Counted from the first letter of the stretch, positions 25,659 to 35,461 are shown. The stretch is 64,000 nt of DNA from Njordibacter sp028825405 (GCF_047730065.1 NZ_CP159829.1:124001-188000); one strand, 5' to 3'. The notes: generated by a model not told the origin, from the sequence alone. A program made the numbers and translations.

Positions 25659-28034
25659 ATGAGAGAACGTATTTATAACTTCGCACTTAATAAGCCATGG
25701 ATTACACTGCTAATCTCTTTGTTACTGGTTTTTGCTACGGGCTTTGGTGCCCAAAACCTAGTGTTCAAAGGTGATTATAAAGTTTTTTTCAGTGAACAAA
25801 ACCCTGAACTCACAGCCTTTAAGTCGATACAAGAAATTTATGCCAAAAGTGAAAATGTGGCGTTTATTCTAGCGCCAAAAAATGGTGATATTTTCACTAA
25901 AGACAACCTTGCTGCGGTCTACTGGCTAACGAATGAGTCATGGCAAGTGCCTTATTCAACGCGTGTTGACTCAATTTCAAACTTTCAACACACCACTGCG
26001 GAAGCGGATGACTTAATAGTCGAGGACTTAGTATTAGACCCGGATGTCTTGCTCGCATCTGACATGGTTAGATTAAAAGAAATCGCTACTACTGACCCTT
26101 TACTGTTAAATAAAATAGTATCCGCAACAGGGCATGTATCCATCGTTAACATCACCAACCAACTTCCTGGTATTGATCCAATAGGAGAGATTCCAGAGGT
26201 GTCAGCTAAAGTACGTGACATTAAAGGAGAGTTTGAAGAAAAGTTTCCTAACATCGACATTCAGCTTACTGGCATGGTGGTAATGAACGATACCTTCTCA
26301 GAAACCACCATGTCAGATAGTGGCACTTTAGTTCCTATCATGTTCGGCATTGTGTTACTCACGATGTTGTTATTGCTACGCAGTTTTACAGGTACTTTAG
26401 CCACTTTAATCGTCATCATCTTTAGTATTATAACCACCATGGGCGCAGTGGGGTGGCTTGGTTTTTTCATAACGGCACCGTCTTCCAGTGCCCCTATTAT
26501 GATCATGACTTTAGCGGTCGCTGATTGCATACATATCCTTACCAGTTATTACTTTGAAATGCGCCAAGGCAAAGCTAAAAGAGAGGCCCTGCTAGAAAGC
26601 TTAAGGGTTAACTTTAAACCTATACTACTCACCAGTGTCACCACTGCGATTGGTTTCATGAGCATGAACTTTTCAGACTCGCCTCCATTTCGCGACTTAG
26701 GTAATATGGTGGCGATTGGCGTTATGCTGGCCTTTGTCTTCTCCATCACTGTATTTCCTGCATTATTGATGATGTTGCCCGTCAAGGCGAGCAAGGTATC
26801 ACCTAAAAGTCACTATGGTTTAATGGAAAGGTTTTCCGATTTAGTGGTTGCCAAGCGCAAGATATTATTGCCAGCCAGCATATTGGTTATCGTCGCCATA
26901 GCTAGTTTTCTTCCACAAAATAAGTTGGATGATAATTTTGTAGAATACTTTGATGAAACGGTGCCATTCAGGGCCGCCACTGATTTTATGGAAGACAATC
27001 TGTCTGGCTTATCATCCATAGAAGTGTCCATCAATAGCAGGGAAAGCAGTGGCATTAATGACCCTGCATTTTTGAAAACAGTGGGTGACTTTAGTGAGTG
27101 GTTGCGTCTGCAGTCGTACACTGATCACGTGAATAGCATCTCTGACGTACTTAAACGCCTAAATAAAAACATGCATGGCGATGACCCAGCGTTTTATAAA
27201 TTACCTGAAGAGCGTGAATTGTCTGCTCAGTATTTACTCTTGTACGAAATGTCTTTGCCCTATGGTTTAGATTTGAATAATCAACTAAACGTTGATAAAT
27301 CCTCTACCAGAGTCATTGGTACATTCAAAAACCTTTCCTCTATGGAACAAATTAACATAGAGCAAAGCATGTATGAGTGGTTTGCTAAAAATGCTCCGGC
27401 ATACCAGATTTCTATCTCTAGTCCGACTCTAATGTTTGCTCATATTGGCCAACGTAACATTTACAGTATGTTATTTGGCACCACGGTGGCATTATTGTTG
27501 ATCTCATTATTATTAGCCTTTGCATTACGTTCTGTGCGCTATGGCATCATTAGCTTGTTACCCAATCTTATCCCAGCCTCAGTAGGTTTTGGTCTTTGGT
27601 ACTTTATTGATGGTCAGATCGGTTTAGCCCTTTCTGTTGTTACTGGCATGACGTTAGGTATCGTGGTGGATGATACTGTGCATTTTTTATCAAAATATAA
27701 GCATGCAAGAGACGCTTACGGTAAAAACTCAGAAGAAGCCGTAAAATATGCCTTCAGCAGTGTTGGGCGAGCGCTTTGGATAACCACCTTAGTGTTGGTT
27801 GCAGGTTTCATGGTGTTGGCACAATCAAGCTTTAAACTGAACGGTGATATGGGCCTATTAACTGCTGTGACAATTGCGGTTGCGTTGATTGTAGATTTCT
27901 TATTCTTACCGCCATTACTCATGCTATTAGATGGTAAAAAAGAGTCAAAAAAAGATGCGAAAACAGAGTCAAAAACGTCTCAGTCAAGTGCTGGGGACGA
28001 AACTTTAAACCTTGTGAATGGAAATGCAACATGA
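25659..28034 (+). CDS. RND/MMPL-superfamily exporter
   Basis: A 791-residue inner-membrane protein with two repeats, each with one helix, a large periplasmic domain and a bundle of about five helices. Helices cluster at residues 220-370 and 600-770, with the characteristic MTLAVADCIHILTSYYF and VTGMTLGIVVDDTVHFLSKY in helix 4 of each half (proton-relay aspartates). It is shorter than AcrB and resembles HpnN/MMPL-type lipid exporters. It overlaps the LolA-like gene by 4 bases (ATGATGA), suggesting a shared lipid or lipoprotein export job. Confidence 0.88.
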   Translation: MRERIYNFALNKPWITLLISLLLVFATGFGAQNLVFKGDYKVFFSEQNPELTAFKSIQEIYAKSENVAFILAPKNGDIFTKDNLAAVYWLTNESWQVPYSTRVDSISNFQHTTAEADDLIVEDLVLDPDVLLASDMVRLKEIATTDPLLLNKIVSATGHVSIVNITNQLPGIDPIGEIPEVSAKVRDIKGEFEEKFPNIDIQLTGMVVMNDTFSETTMSDSGTLVPIMFGIVLLTMLLLLRSFTGTLATLIVIIFSIITTMGAVGWLGFFITAPSSSAPIMIMTLAVADCIHILTSYYFEMRQGKAKREALLESLRVNFKPILLTSVTTAIGFMSMNFSDSPPFRDLGNMVAIGVMLAFVFSITVFPALLMMLPVKASKVSPKSHYGLMERFSDLVVAKRKILLPASILVIVAIASFLPQNKLDDNFVEYFDETVPFRAATDFMEDNLSGLSSIEVSINSRESSGINDPAFLKTVGDFSEWLRLQSYTDHVNSISDVLKRLNKNMHGDDPAFYKLPEERELSAQYLLLYEMSLPYGLDLNNQLNVDKSSTRVIGTFKNLSSMEQINIEQSMYEWFAKNAPAYQISISSPTLMFAHIGQRNIYSMLFGTTVALLLISLLLAFALRSVRYGIISLLPNLIPASVGFGLWYFIDGQIGLALSVVTGMTLGIVVDDTVHFLSKYKHARDAYGKNSEEAVKYAFSSVGRALWITTLVLVAGFMVLAQSSFKLNGDMGLLTAVTIAVALIVDFLFLPPLLMLLDGKKESKKDAKTESKTSQSSAGDETLNLVNGNAT

Positions 28035-28828
28035 TGATTAAACACCTAACCAGTGCACTTATTGCAGGTGTCGTAATAGCTTCAATTTCTGGCTTCACTT
28101 TTGCAGACGCTGCGGAAGATAAAGGCTTAGCCATCGCCCAACAAATTAAACTTCGTGACGAAGGTTGGATCGATATGACCGCCTCTATGAACATGGTGCT
28201 GCGCAACAAAAATGGTCAAGAAAGCGTCCGCGAAATTAGAATGAAAGTTTTAGAAGTGGCTGATGATGGTGACAAAAGTTTAAGTATTTTTGACCGTCCA
28301 AAAGATGTTAAAGGCACGGCCTTCCTAAGTTTTTCACACACGGATGGAGCGGACGATCAATGGCTATACCTGCCTGCGCTCAAGCGTGTTAAACGCATTG
28401 CCTCACGTAATAAATCAGGTCCTTTCATGGGGTCTGAATTTTCTTTTGAAGACTTATCTTCGTTTGAAATTGCTAAATATAGCTATAAATTTATCAAAGA
28501 AGAGGCCTGTTCAATTGGGATCTGTTTTGTGGTTGAACAATACCCCACTGATAAAAACTCAGGTTATACAAAGCGCATTGTGTGGGTTGATAAAGCTGAA
28601 TATCGCATGTTAAAAACGGCTTTTTATGATCGCAAAAACAGTCTGCTAAAAACCTTAAGCGCTGAGGATTATCAGCAATACAAAGGTAAGTTCTGGCGTC
28701 CTAATGCCATGAAGATGGTGAATCACCAATCGAAGAAAAGCACTGATTTAACCTGGGATTCATACCAATTTGGTAATGGCTTATCTGCCGCAGACTTTAA
28801 CCAAAACACGCTAAAGCGAGCTCGCTAG
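28031..28828 (+). CDS. LolA-like outer-membrane lipoprotein-sorting protein
   Basis: A 265-residue secreted protein with a signal peptide (cut near FTFA-DA). The LolA_like family block is DQWLYLPALKRVKRIASRNK, followed by SGPFMGSEFSFEDLSSFE. Such proteins are regularly encoded next to RND/MMPL exporters and are thought to carry hydrophobic cargo through the periplasm. Its start overlaps the RND stop, and the beta-barrel gene follows one base after its stop. Confidence 0.9.
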   Translation: MMIKHLTSALIAGVVIASISGFTFADAAEDKGLAIAQQIKLRDEGWIDMTASMNMVLRNKNGQESVREIRMKVLEVADDGDKSLSIFDRPKDVKGTAFLSFSHTDGADDQWLYLPALKRVKRIASRNKSGPFMGSEFSFEDLSSFEIAKYSYKFIKEEACSIGICFVVEQYPTDKNSGYTKRIVWVDKAEYRMLKTAFYDRKNSLLKTLSAEDYQQYKGKFWRPNAMKMVNHQSKKSTDLTWDSYQFGNGLSAADFNQNTLKRAR

Positions 28829-28829
28829 A

Positions 28830-30029
28830 ATGAAAAAAATGGTCTACTTAGCCATCAGTGGTGGGTTGCTTATGCAACCTGCTATGGCTGATGATGTGTT
28901 TTTTGAAGCCTCTGGCAAGGTCAGCACAGAGGCAACAATATATGTTCATGAAGGCCAGTTTGCTAATCAAGATTATCGCACTAATTTTTCCTTAGCCATT
29001 GAGCCAGAGTTTTATTGGGACTGGAATGGACAACAAGACAGCTTAACGTTTAAGCCTTTCTTTCGAAAAGATCAGCGCGATAATGCGCGCACCCATGCCG
29101 ATATCCGTGAGCTCAACTGGGTCCACCTAAACGATGATTGGGAACTTAGAACCGGTATCAGTAGTGTGTTTTGGGGGGTCACTGAATTTCAAAATCTAGT
29201 TGATGTGATCAACCAAAAAGACGCCGTTGAAGGATTAAATAAAGAACATAAACTAGGCCAGCCCATGATTAATCTGTCCTTAGTCAAAGACTGGGGTATT
29301 GTTGACGTCTATGTTTTGCCTGGTTTTAGAGAGCAAACTTCAGCAGGCACTAATGGCAGACTCAGAGCTGGCGCGGTGGTTGATGCTTCCGCTACCACCT
29401 ATGAGGCTAGCAACAACAGCAAGCACACTGACCTAGCAGTGCGTTGGGCTCACTCTTTTGACGTCTATGACATGGGTGTGCATTGGTATAAAGGCACTAA
29501 CCGAACACCCCTACTCACGGCCGTTACGAGTAATGGACAAACTATTTTAAGCGCTCATTATCAAGCCATTGAACAAATCGGATTAGACCTGCAGGCGACC
29601 GTTGATAGTTGGCTATGGAAAGGGGAATTAATTCACCAAACCAACCCCATAGAGGATTTTTGGGCCAGTCAACTTGGCACAGAATATACGTTCTATGGTA
29701 TTCAAGACTCGGCTACCGACCTGGGGGTCTTGTTTGAATATGGCAAAGACCAACGTGGTACTCGGGCCAATGCTTTCATGCAAAATGACTTTGGTGTGGG
29801 GGCTCGCTTAGATCTCAACAATACCCAAAGTACCAGCCTCTTTGCTGGTGTGATTTACGACTTAGATTTTCACACCACCAGTGCTTCAATTGCCGGCAGC
29901 CAGCGACTTGGAGAAGATCGTAAGCTCTCCTTTGAAGCCCAAGTATTTGCGTCTGAAAACAGCAGCGATCCAGCTGCAATTTTTGCCAAAGATGATTACA
30001 TCAAACTCACCCTAGACAGCTACTTTTAG
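28830..30029 (+). CDS. Probable outer-membrane beta-barrel protein of the RND/LolA-like operon
   Basis: A 399-residue protein with a signal peptide (MKKMVYLAISGGLLMQPAMA) and alternating aromatic/polar strands throughout, ending in the aromatic residue of LTLDSYF, the usual outer-membrane barrel signature. I do not recognise a named family. The block WELRTGISSVFWGVTEFQNLVDVINQ is a feature of some porin-like exporter partners. Its place at the end of the three-gene operon suggests that it is the outer-membrane receiver or channel. Confidence 0.75.
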   Translation: MKKMVYLAISGGLLMQPAMADDVFFEASGKVSTEATIYVHEGQFANQDYRTNFSLAIEPEFYWDWNGQQDSLTFKPFFRKDQRDNARTHADIRELNWVHLNDDWELRTGISSVFWGVTEFQNLVDVINQKDAVEGLNKEHKLGQPMINLSLVKDWGIVDVYVLPGFREQTSAGTNGRLRAGAVVDASATTYEASNNSKHTDLAVRWAHSFDVYDMGVHWYKGTNRTPLLTAVTSNGQTILSAHYQAIEQIGLDLQATVDSWLWKGELIHQTNPIEDFWASQLGTEYTFYGIQDSATDLGVLFEYGKDQRGTRANAFMQNDFGVGARLDLNNTQSTSLFAGVIYDLDFHTTSASIAGSQRLGEDRKLSFEAQVFASENSSDPAAIFAKDDYIKLTLDSYF

Positions 30030-30158
30030 GGCCATCTTTGACAGGTTAAGCACATCAACGCACACCCAGCGCTCCCTCATTACCAAGCATAATGTGGATT
30101 TGCATCAAGCATTAATTAATTGGAGTTTTAACACAGTGATGAGTCAAAGGAGTTAACT

Positions 30159-30755
30159 ATGGGCATCACTCGGAAAGTGTTAGCCTTAACCTGCGGCCTA
30201 TTTTTCAGCCATGGGTGGGCCCATGGGGCGTCGCTAGATAAAGGACTGGAAGCCTATCAAGCAGGTGATTTTAAAACCGCGTTAGCCCAGTGGCTTTTGT
30301 TTGCCGAACAAGGCAATGCATCAGCCCAATCTAATGTGGCATTAATGTATGAACAGGGCAAGGGGGTGGTTCAAAACCATCAAGCAGCTGTGCATTGGTA
30401 CACTTTAGCTGCCGAGCAAGGAGAGGCTATTGCGCAGGCAAATTTGGGCGCTATGTATGATACTGGCCGAGGTGTCGCCGAGAATGATAACACAGCCATA
30501 GAGTGGCTTAATTTAGCCGCTAGACAGGGCTATGCTCATGCTCAAGCTTATCTTGGCGTAATGTACGTTAATGGTGAAGGCGTCACTACTGATTACTTAC
30601 GAGCCTATATGTGGTGGAGTTTAGCCGCTGATAACGGTGACCAGCCTAGTGCTCAATATCAACACAGTATAGCCAGCAAAATGTCACCTGCCCACGTGAC
30701 TAAGGCCCAGAAAATGGCCATCAGGTGCTTCAACAGTGACTATAACGATTGTTGA
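30159..30755 (+). CDS. Secreted Sel1-repeat protein
   Basis: A 198-residue protein with a signal peptide (cut near GWAHG-AS) and about four Sel1/TPR-like repeats, each with the A-x-x-x-L-G-x-M-Y-x-x-G-x-G-V core (SNVALMYEQGKGV, ANLGAMYDTGRGV, AYLGVMYVNGEGV). Sel1 proteins are scaffolds for envelope or signalling complexes. A GGAGTTAACT ribosome-binding site lies upstream. It may be transcribed separately from the RND operon, as 129 bases separate them. Confidence 0.88.
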   Translation: MGITRKVLALTCGLFFSHGWAHGASLDKGLEAYQAGDFKTALAQWLLFAEQGNASAQSNVALMYEQGKGVVQNHQAAVHWYTLAAEQGEAIAQANLGAMYDTGRGVAENDNTAIEWLNLAARQGYAHAQAYLGVMYVNGEGVTTDYLRAYMWWSLAADNGDQPSAQYQHSIASKMSPAHVTKAQKMAIRCFNSDYNDC

Positions 30756-30791
30756 CCCCTCACATTTGCCCACACGCAAGTCCAGCCCTGC

Positions 30792-31424
30792 TTAGACCCT
30801 AATCATCCAGCCCACAAGCGAACGGTTCCAGAGTGCTTCCACGAGCTGGTGGCAATGTTTTTCGTAGTGCTTTAGTGAGGGATGTAAAATTTTGGGCCAG
30901 CGACTTAAGTGGCGCACAAATACACCAGTTTGATCTTGTGGCTCAAGTGTCTTAAGGACCTTCGTTGCTAACAAGGCCTCTGTGTATTGGCTAGGAACGA
31001 TGTCCATATTGCGATAGGCGTGGGTTAAATAATTTAGGTATTGCTGCGTGGGCTTGAGACCATTTAAAGGTATTTGACTTCGGTAAAAGTAAAACGGCTT
31101 ACCTTGAACTTGTTGCACAATTTTTGCGTGGGCTTTTAAAAACGGCACCCCTTCAAAATAGTCCATGCGCTTGGCATCACTCTGTCTGATGAGGTACATT
31201 TTACCATAGACACAGTCACCCACTGAGGCATCGGCCGAGGCGAAGCCGTGGTTCTTATAAAAGCCTCTTTGACTAAAATTTAATACAGTATCTTCTAGCA
31301 CATGGTCGAAGGTTTCATAAACACCAATGCGCCTAAGGCGCAATATGTCGGGACTAAGGTTGGCGCCAAAAGCAAAATAATACACTCGTTGATCACTGCA
31401 GGGTCTAATAATTCTGAGTAGCAT
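30792..31424 (-). CDS. Gamma-glutamylcyclotransferase-like protein
   Basis: A 210-residue AIG2/GGCT-fold protein. YYFAFGANLSPDILRLRRIG is the family's YxxYGSN-type substrate loop, and DYFEGVPF carries the candidate catalytic glutamate. Members cleave gamma-glutamyl peptides or act as gamma-glutamylamine cyclotransferases. ATG 31424 is preferred over a TTG at 31466. It is convergent with the Sel1 gene. Confidence 0.78.
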   Translation of the reverse strand: MLLRIIRPCSDQRVYYFAFGANLSPDILRLRRIGVYETFDHVLEDTVLNFSQRGFYKNHGFASADASVGDCVYGKMYLIRQSDAKRMDYFEGVPFLKAHAKIVQQVQGKPFYFYRSQIPLNGLKPTQQYLNYLTHAYRNMDIVPSQYTEALLATKVLKTLEPQDQTGVFVRHLSRWPKILHPSLKHYEKHCHQLVEALWNRSLVGWMIRV

Positions 31425-31586
31425 TGCCCACTCAAACCCCAGTTTCCAAAAAATAATCCGTAACAAAATTAATCGCCTTTAATTGCAAGTGATCAAATAA
31501 TGGGTGGCTCTATAAGGCACTATGTTGCTCAGCCATGGTCATTTGCTGAGTGCATATTTGGTTAGCCAATAAATATAATGGCCTTG

Positions 31587-32069
31587 TCAGACAAATACGG
31601 ACATGCCTATCAAACTACTAAACTGTTTGCGCATTTCGTCTGACATGTTGTTGTCTTCAATGCAGATCATGTGCAATCCATTAGCATGCTTTGCCCAATC
31701 TAAGATTGCCTTACCCCCTCGATCGCCAATCGAACATCCGACCAAGCCAAGTTCTGTCAAAGTAGCAGGCAAAGAGTTAGCTAAATTTTTAGCCCCTTCG
31801 TCACCAATGGCATTGTAACTCAAGCTAAATGAACCAAGCCTAGCCAGCTCCAAAACGGGTGTTCTATCCAAAGCGTTTGCGATGAGCTTTGCATCAGCAG
31901 CGGTCATGTTGGCATTACGCAAATGGACATTTAAAGTGGGCAAACCAATCACACCTTTTGCAAGATCATCAGCAACCGCCTTGGTTAAATCAGACCCAAT
32001 CGCCCTCAACGCAATCTCAAGGCTTTCTTCAAGGGTTAATTGACTAGATTGCAAAGTGTCACCGGCCAT
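31587..32069 (-). CDS. Short leucine-rich-repeat (RNI-like) protein
   Basis: A 160-residue protein with two or three ribonuclease-inhibitor-type repeats (LSYNAIGDEGAKNLANSL, LGLVGCSIGDRGGKAILDW) after a helical N-terminal part. A perfect AGGAGG ribosome-binding site 7 bases before ATG 32069 fixes the start. A longer frame from a TTG at 32180 contains what looks like a twin-arginine leader but is probably untranslated. Such repeats bind proteins; no partner is visible. Confidence 0.65.
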   Translation of the reverse strand: MAGDTLQSSQLTLEESLEIALRAIGSDLTKAVADDLAKGVIGLPTLNVHLRNANMTAADAKLIANALDRTPVLELARLGSFSLSYNAIGDEGAKNLANSLPATLTELGLVGCSIGDRGGKAILDWAKHANGLHMICIEDNNMSDEMRKQFSSLIGMSVFV

Positions 32070-32363
32070 TATTTTTCCTCCTGTAATAGCCAAAGCAAGA
32101 GAAATAACGCCAAGGTTCAGACTAAATTTGCGCCGAGTACAAGTTGAATAGTGTGCCTTTATTTTTTGACCTTGGTTCAAGATTACGCCTACTTAAAAAT
32201 CAACATTTAATCGCAGCCTTCTTCAATAGCCGCTTTCTTTAATAACGTCTGCATGCTCTAGTTATCTTATATCCTCTACCTGTGAGCATATCTGTGCACA
32301 AGTGTGGCGTCAAATGACGTAAGTACCACTCAACACTAGCCATACGGGTGCCCATCTCTATGG

Positions 32364-32401
32364 CTCTTTAAAGAAGATCAACAACGACCTCCTTTAAAGA
32401 G
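32364..32401. terminator. 10-bp inverted repeat downstream of the small membrane-protein gene
   Basis: CTCTTTAAAG and CTTTAAAGAG are a perfect inverted repeat with an 18-base loop, starting 8 bases past the stop of the leftward gene. It has no long T-run but is placed as a transcript end would be. Confidence 0.4.
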
Positions 32402-32409
32402 TAAGCATA

Positions 32410-32790
32410 CTAGGCTGACTGATTAGACTTGATGAAAAATAAGGCCACAAAGCCAATAGTGATGACCGTACTTATCCAATCCATTGCCGCACCGGGGGCA
32501 GCTCCAGAACCAAGGATTTGATACAACTGCAAGATACTAAATAGACCCGCAATCAACGCAGCAGATTTTGCAGCTGTTTTAAGCTGATCTGCATTAGTCC
32601 ATTTAGGTAAACCATAGTTGATAATAGCCAAACCTGCCATGGCTGTGCCGCAGGCTTGAGCCAGCGCAACCAACTCAAAAGAGGGAGTCCAGTTATACTG
32701 AGTAAAAACCATTTCGGGAATGAAAACTAACTGTAAAGCCCACATGCCAGCAAAAGCCGCCTGCAGTCTAAAGATTAAAGATAAACTCAT
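32410..32790 (-). CDS. Small membrane protein of unknown function
   Basis: A 126-residue protein with four predicted hydrophobic helices (about 5-25, 38-58, 72-92 and 100-120), the last ending in FFIKSNQSA. It resembles small four-helix proteins of unknown function. The AAGGAAATATT site fixes the start at 32790; a longer frame from 32847 is unlikely. It precedes two DUF3764-like genes on the same strand and may share their transcript. Confidence 0.65.
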   Translation of the reverse strand: MSLSLIFRLQAAFAGMWALQLVFIPEMVFTQYNWTPSFELVALAQACGTAMAGLAIINYGLPKWTNADQLKTAAKSAALIAGLFSILQLYQILGSGAAPGAAMDWISTVITIGFVALFFIKSNQSA

Positions 32791-32979
32791 AATATTTCCT
32801 TTTATTATTAAAATATTTGCGCCCAGTGGCCAGTGGCCGTGGGCCACTAGCGATAAGCTTAAACATCGTGTTTAGGGCCATGCTGCCAGTCAAGCGCATT
32901 TGATTCTTCATTCATTTTGAAAACCAAGTCGTCCTACATTGCCAGGCAATTGAAGCTCTTGATTTTTGTGTCACAATGA

Positions 32980-33249
32980 TTACTCAACCAGCTTAATCAT
33001 TTGTTGGCTGGCTAAAATTGCGCCTGCTTCTTGTCTTATCTTAATCATTTCAGGTTTATTCATAACCCCAACCATATGCTCCATGGATGGGACGTCCATG
33101 ACCACCCACACTTTATTTTCATTACCTTCCTCATGCCCGTAGGCAAGAAGATTCATTTGGTTTTCTTGTCTGAAGCTTTCATTTTCAAGCATCAGTTTCT
33201 TCCAGTGCGCATAACCTAGGGACAATTCAACATTCATGATGGTTTTCAT
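32980..33249 (-). CDS. DUF3764-like small protein, copy 1
   Basis: An 89-residue protein with a ferredoxin-like dimeric alpha/beta-barrel pattern (beta-alpha-beta-beta-alpha-beta; VWVVMDVPSMEHM in the middle). It resembles its neighbour at 33295: both have an FENES/LENES-type motif after a WK pair, a central glycine-acidic turn and a final strand. The function of the family is unknown. ATG 33249 is taken as the start; a GTG at 33273 would add 8 residues. Confidence 0.65.
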   Translation of the reverse strand: MKTIMNVELSLGYAHWKKLMLENESFRQENQMNLLAYGHEEGNENKVWVVMDVPSMEHMVGVMNKPEMIKIRQEAGAILASQQMIKLVE

Positions 33250-33294
33250 TTTAGCACTCTTCGTTTTTTGCACCGATTGGCACGTATGGTTAAT

Positions 33295-33582
33295 TTAACT
33301 TCGGGTAAAGGCTTCGTCACTCATAATGGTGATGGTGGTGGTTTCTAGTAAAGCACCTGCGGCAGCTCGCTTTGCCTTTAAACCCTCATGGCCTCCAAAA
33401 GCCTTCATGGCTTCAGGTGAATCAAAGTCTATTAATACTATCATCTTGTTGTCATCGTCCTTTTCAGAACCTGCAAAGATTAACTTAGCGCCTAGGGCAT
33501 TTAACTCAGACTCATTTTCAAAAAACATTTCTTTCCATGGTACGAAGCCACGAGCAAGATCTTGTGTAAGTTTAACAATCAT
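33295..33582 (-). CDS. DUF3764-like small protein, copy 2
   Basis: A 95-residue paralogue of the protein at 32980. The two share the order VPWKEMFFENES / WKKLMLENES, an acidic turn (SEKDDDNKMIVLIDFDSPEAM / EEGNENKVWVVMDVPSMEHM) and an AGA(L/I)L segment near the end. This looks like a local tandem duplication with strong divergence. No enzymatic motif is visible. Confidence 0.68.
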   Translation of the reverse strand: MIVKLTQDLARGFVPWKEMFFENESELNALGAKLIFAGSEKDDDNKMIVLIDFDSPEAMKAFGGHEGLKAKRAAAGALLETTTITIMSDEAFTRS

Positions 33583-33826
33583 TTTTTAATCCAGCATCCG
33601 TTATATAAAGTTTCAGGCGATCAGCAATGATCAACCCAATTAGTACTAATTTTTAACCCTAAACCACACTATATGGCGCCATCTAATTTAAAACTAGTTC
33701 ATTTTCTGTACCGCTAAAAGAATAAAAAGTAGCTCACTGTCTCACGGGTTAAAATTCTACACATGCACTAGCTGTGGCCTCAATAATAGACCAATCAACA
33801 TCAAGTCCTAGTCCTTATCAACTACC

Positions 33827-35254
33827 CTAGGTTAGACCATGTAGGGTCTTGGTTTCGAGGTAATCTTCAAGTCCCATCATACCACCTTCACGGCCATTGC
33901 CTGATTGCTTATAGCCCCCAAAAGGAGTGCCATAATTGATTCCAGCGCCATTAATATGCACTGACCCTGCGCGTAGTTTGGAAGCCACACGTGCGGCTCG
34001 ATCTGTACTACCAGTTTGCATATAAGAGGCTAATCCGTAGGGCGTATTATTAGCAATGGCTATCGCTTCGTCTTCAGTCTCAAATGGAATAATCACTAGT
34101 ACGGGGCCAAAAATTTCTTCTTGCGCGATACGCATGTTATTGGACACATTGACAAAAATGGTGGGCTTAACATACCAGCCCACATCTAAACCTTTAGGCC
34201 GACCTAAACCGCCTGCTAAAAGCGTGGCACCTTCGCTGATGCCAACCTCAATCATAGCCTGAACTCGGTCAAACTGAATTTTGTCAAACAAAGGCCCAAT
34301 ATGTTCGCCTTCTTCGCTTGGGTTACCCACAAGGGTCGCTTCTGCAGCGCCCTTGGCAATCTGTAATACCTCATCATAACAACTACGTTCGACTAGCAAT
34401 CGAGTGGGTGCATCACAAGACTGTCCTGTATTGTACATACACTCCTCCACAGAAGCGGTCACTCGTTGTACTAAATCGCAATCGGCAAAAACGAGGTTGG
34501 GTGATTTTCCGCCCAGCTCTAAGGTTACCCGTTTAATAGTGTCTGCCGCATCGTGGGTGACGGCAATACCGGCACGAGTTGAGCCAGTAAAGGACATCAT
34601 TTGCACATCCGGATGGCGAGACATGGCTGCACCAACTGTGGGACCATCACCATGGACGAGGTTAAATACCCCAGCAGGGTAACCTGCTTCATGAATGATC
34701 TCAGCATAAATCATCGCTGAAATTGGGGTGTGCTCCGACGGCTTTAAAACGCAAGTAGCGCCAACAGCTATTGCTGGCACAACCTTTAACACGATTTGAT
34801 TCATGGGCCAGTTCCACGGTGTTATTAAACCACAGACACCAATGGGTTCACGTAATAGCACATCTTCATTGTCTAGGATCAGGCGCTCTTCAAGTGTTTC
34901 TAAGGCGTCAATAAAACCTTGTAGGTGACCCACTGCAGCATCGGCATGGGCCTCACGAGCCATAGAAATAGGCGCCCCCATTTCCAGAGACATGGCCTGA
35001 GCAAGGTCTTCAAAACGCGCCTCAGTCACTTCTTTGAGGCGATGTAACAAAGCTAAGCGTTCTGCTTTGCTAGTTTGGGAAAAACTTTCGAAGGCTTTGC
35101 TCGCCGCCGCAACTGCACGATTTACATCTATTGCATCACCCATGGCAACTGAACCTACTTGGCCCTCTGTCGCTGGGTTTAACACCTTTAACCTGTCAGT
35201 TGAATGGGGTTCCACCCAAGCACCATCAATATAGAATTTCGTTAGATTTTTCAT
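33827..35254 (-). CDS. NAD(P)-dependent aldehyde dehydrogenase
   Basis: A complete 475-residue ALDH: ITPWNWPMNQIVLKVVPAIA, KPSEHTP, FTGSTRAG, the glutamate in LELGGKSPN, and the cysteine in NTGQSCDAPTR. The general acid/base and nucleophile are therefore present. The substrate is not evident. It is the only intact gene of what seems to have been a larger catabolic locus, as fragments of an aminomethyltransferase, MFS transporter, gabD and pcaC follow in the next 3 kb. Confidence 0.9.
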   Translation of the reverse strand: MKNLTKFYIDGAWVEPHSTDRLKVLNPATEGQVGSVAMGDAIDVNRAVAAASKAFESFSQTSKAERLALLHRLKEVTEARFEDLAQAMSLEMGAPISMAREAHADAAVGHLQGFIDALETLEERLILDNEDVLLREPIGVCGLITPWNWPMNQIVLKVVPAIAVGATCVLKPSEHTPISAMIYAEIIHEAGYPAGVFNLVHGDGPTVGAAMSRHPDVQMMSFTGSTRAGIAVTHDAADTIKRVTLELGGKSPNLVFADCDLVQRVTASVEECMYNTGQSCDAPTRLLVERSCYDEVLQIAKGAAEATLVGNPSEEGEHIGPLFDKIQFDRVQAMIEVGISEGATLLAGGLGRPKGLDVGWYVKPTIFVNVSNNMRIAQEEIFGPVLVIIPFETEDEAIAIANNTPYGLASYMQTGSTDRAARVASKLRAGSVHINGAGINYGTPFGGYKQSGNGREGGMMGLEDYLETKTLHGLT

Positions 35255-35263
35255 AGGTCTGAT

Positions 35264-35461
35264 TTACTCCGGTAGGGTGCGATCTATGCCACGCACTATG
35301 TTTTTATCAGGGTCAAAAAATGGCAAGTCAACGATTTCACAAGCATGATCAGTGCCATCGGTTAACCGCAAAGTTAACACTTTTCCAGCCCAATTACCCG
35401 GTGAGTTAAAATGGGCATAGCCAATGCCACACCCAAGGATAGGGGAAGGCACGCCAGCAGT
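35264..35461 (-). pseudogene. Aminomethyltransferase (GcvT/DmdA-like) C-terminal fragment
   Basis: About 65 residues match the C-terminal barrel of GcvT/DmdA-type folate-dependent proteins: GYAHFNSPGNWAGKVLTLRL, then a final LPFFDPDKNIVRG block. An in-frame TGA lies directly upstream, and the folate-binding domains are absent. It therefore represents the last fifth of a lost gene. It lies 9 bases before the aldehyde dehydrogenase start in the same direction, so the two once formed an operon. Confidence 0.7.

Noticed and set aside
32070..32180. Twin-arginine-like leader (TRRKFSLNLG) in front of the leucine-rich-repeat protein
   Set aside because: A perfect AGGAGG ribosome-binding site lies inside this stretch, 7 bases before ATG 32069. 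The leader is therefore probably not translated.
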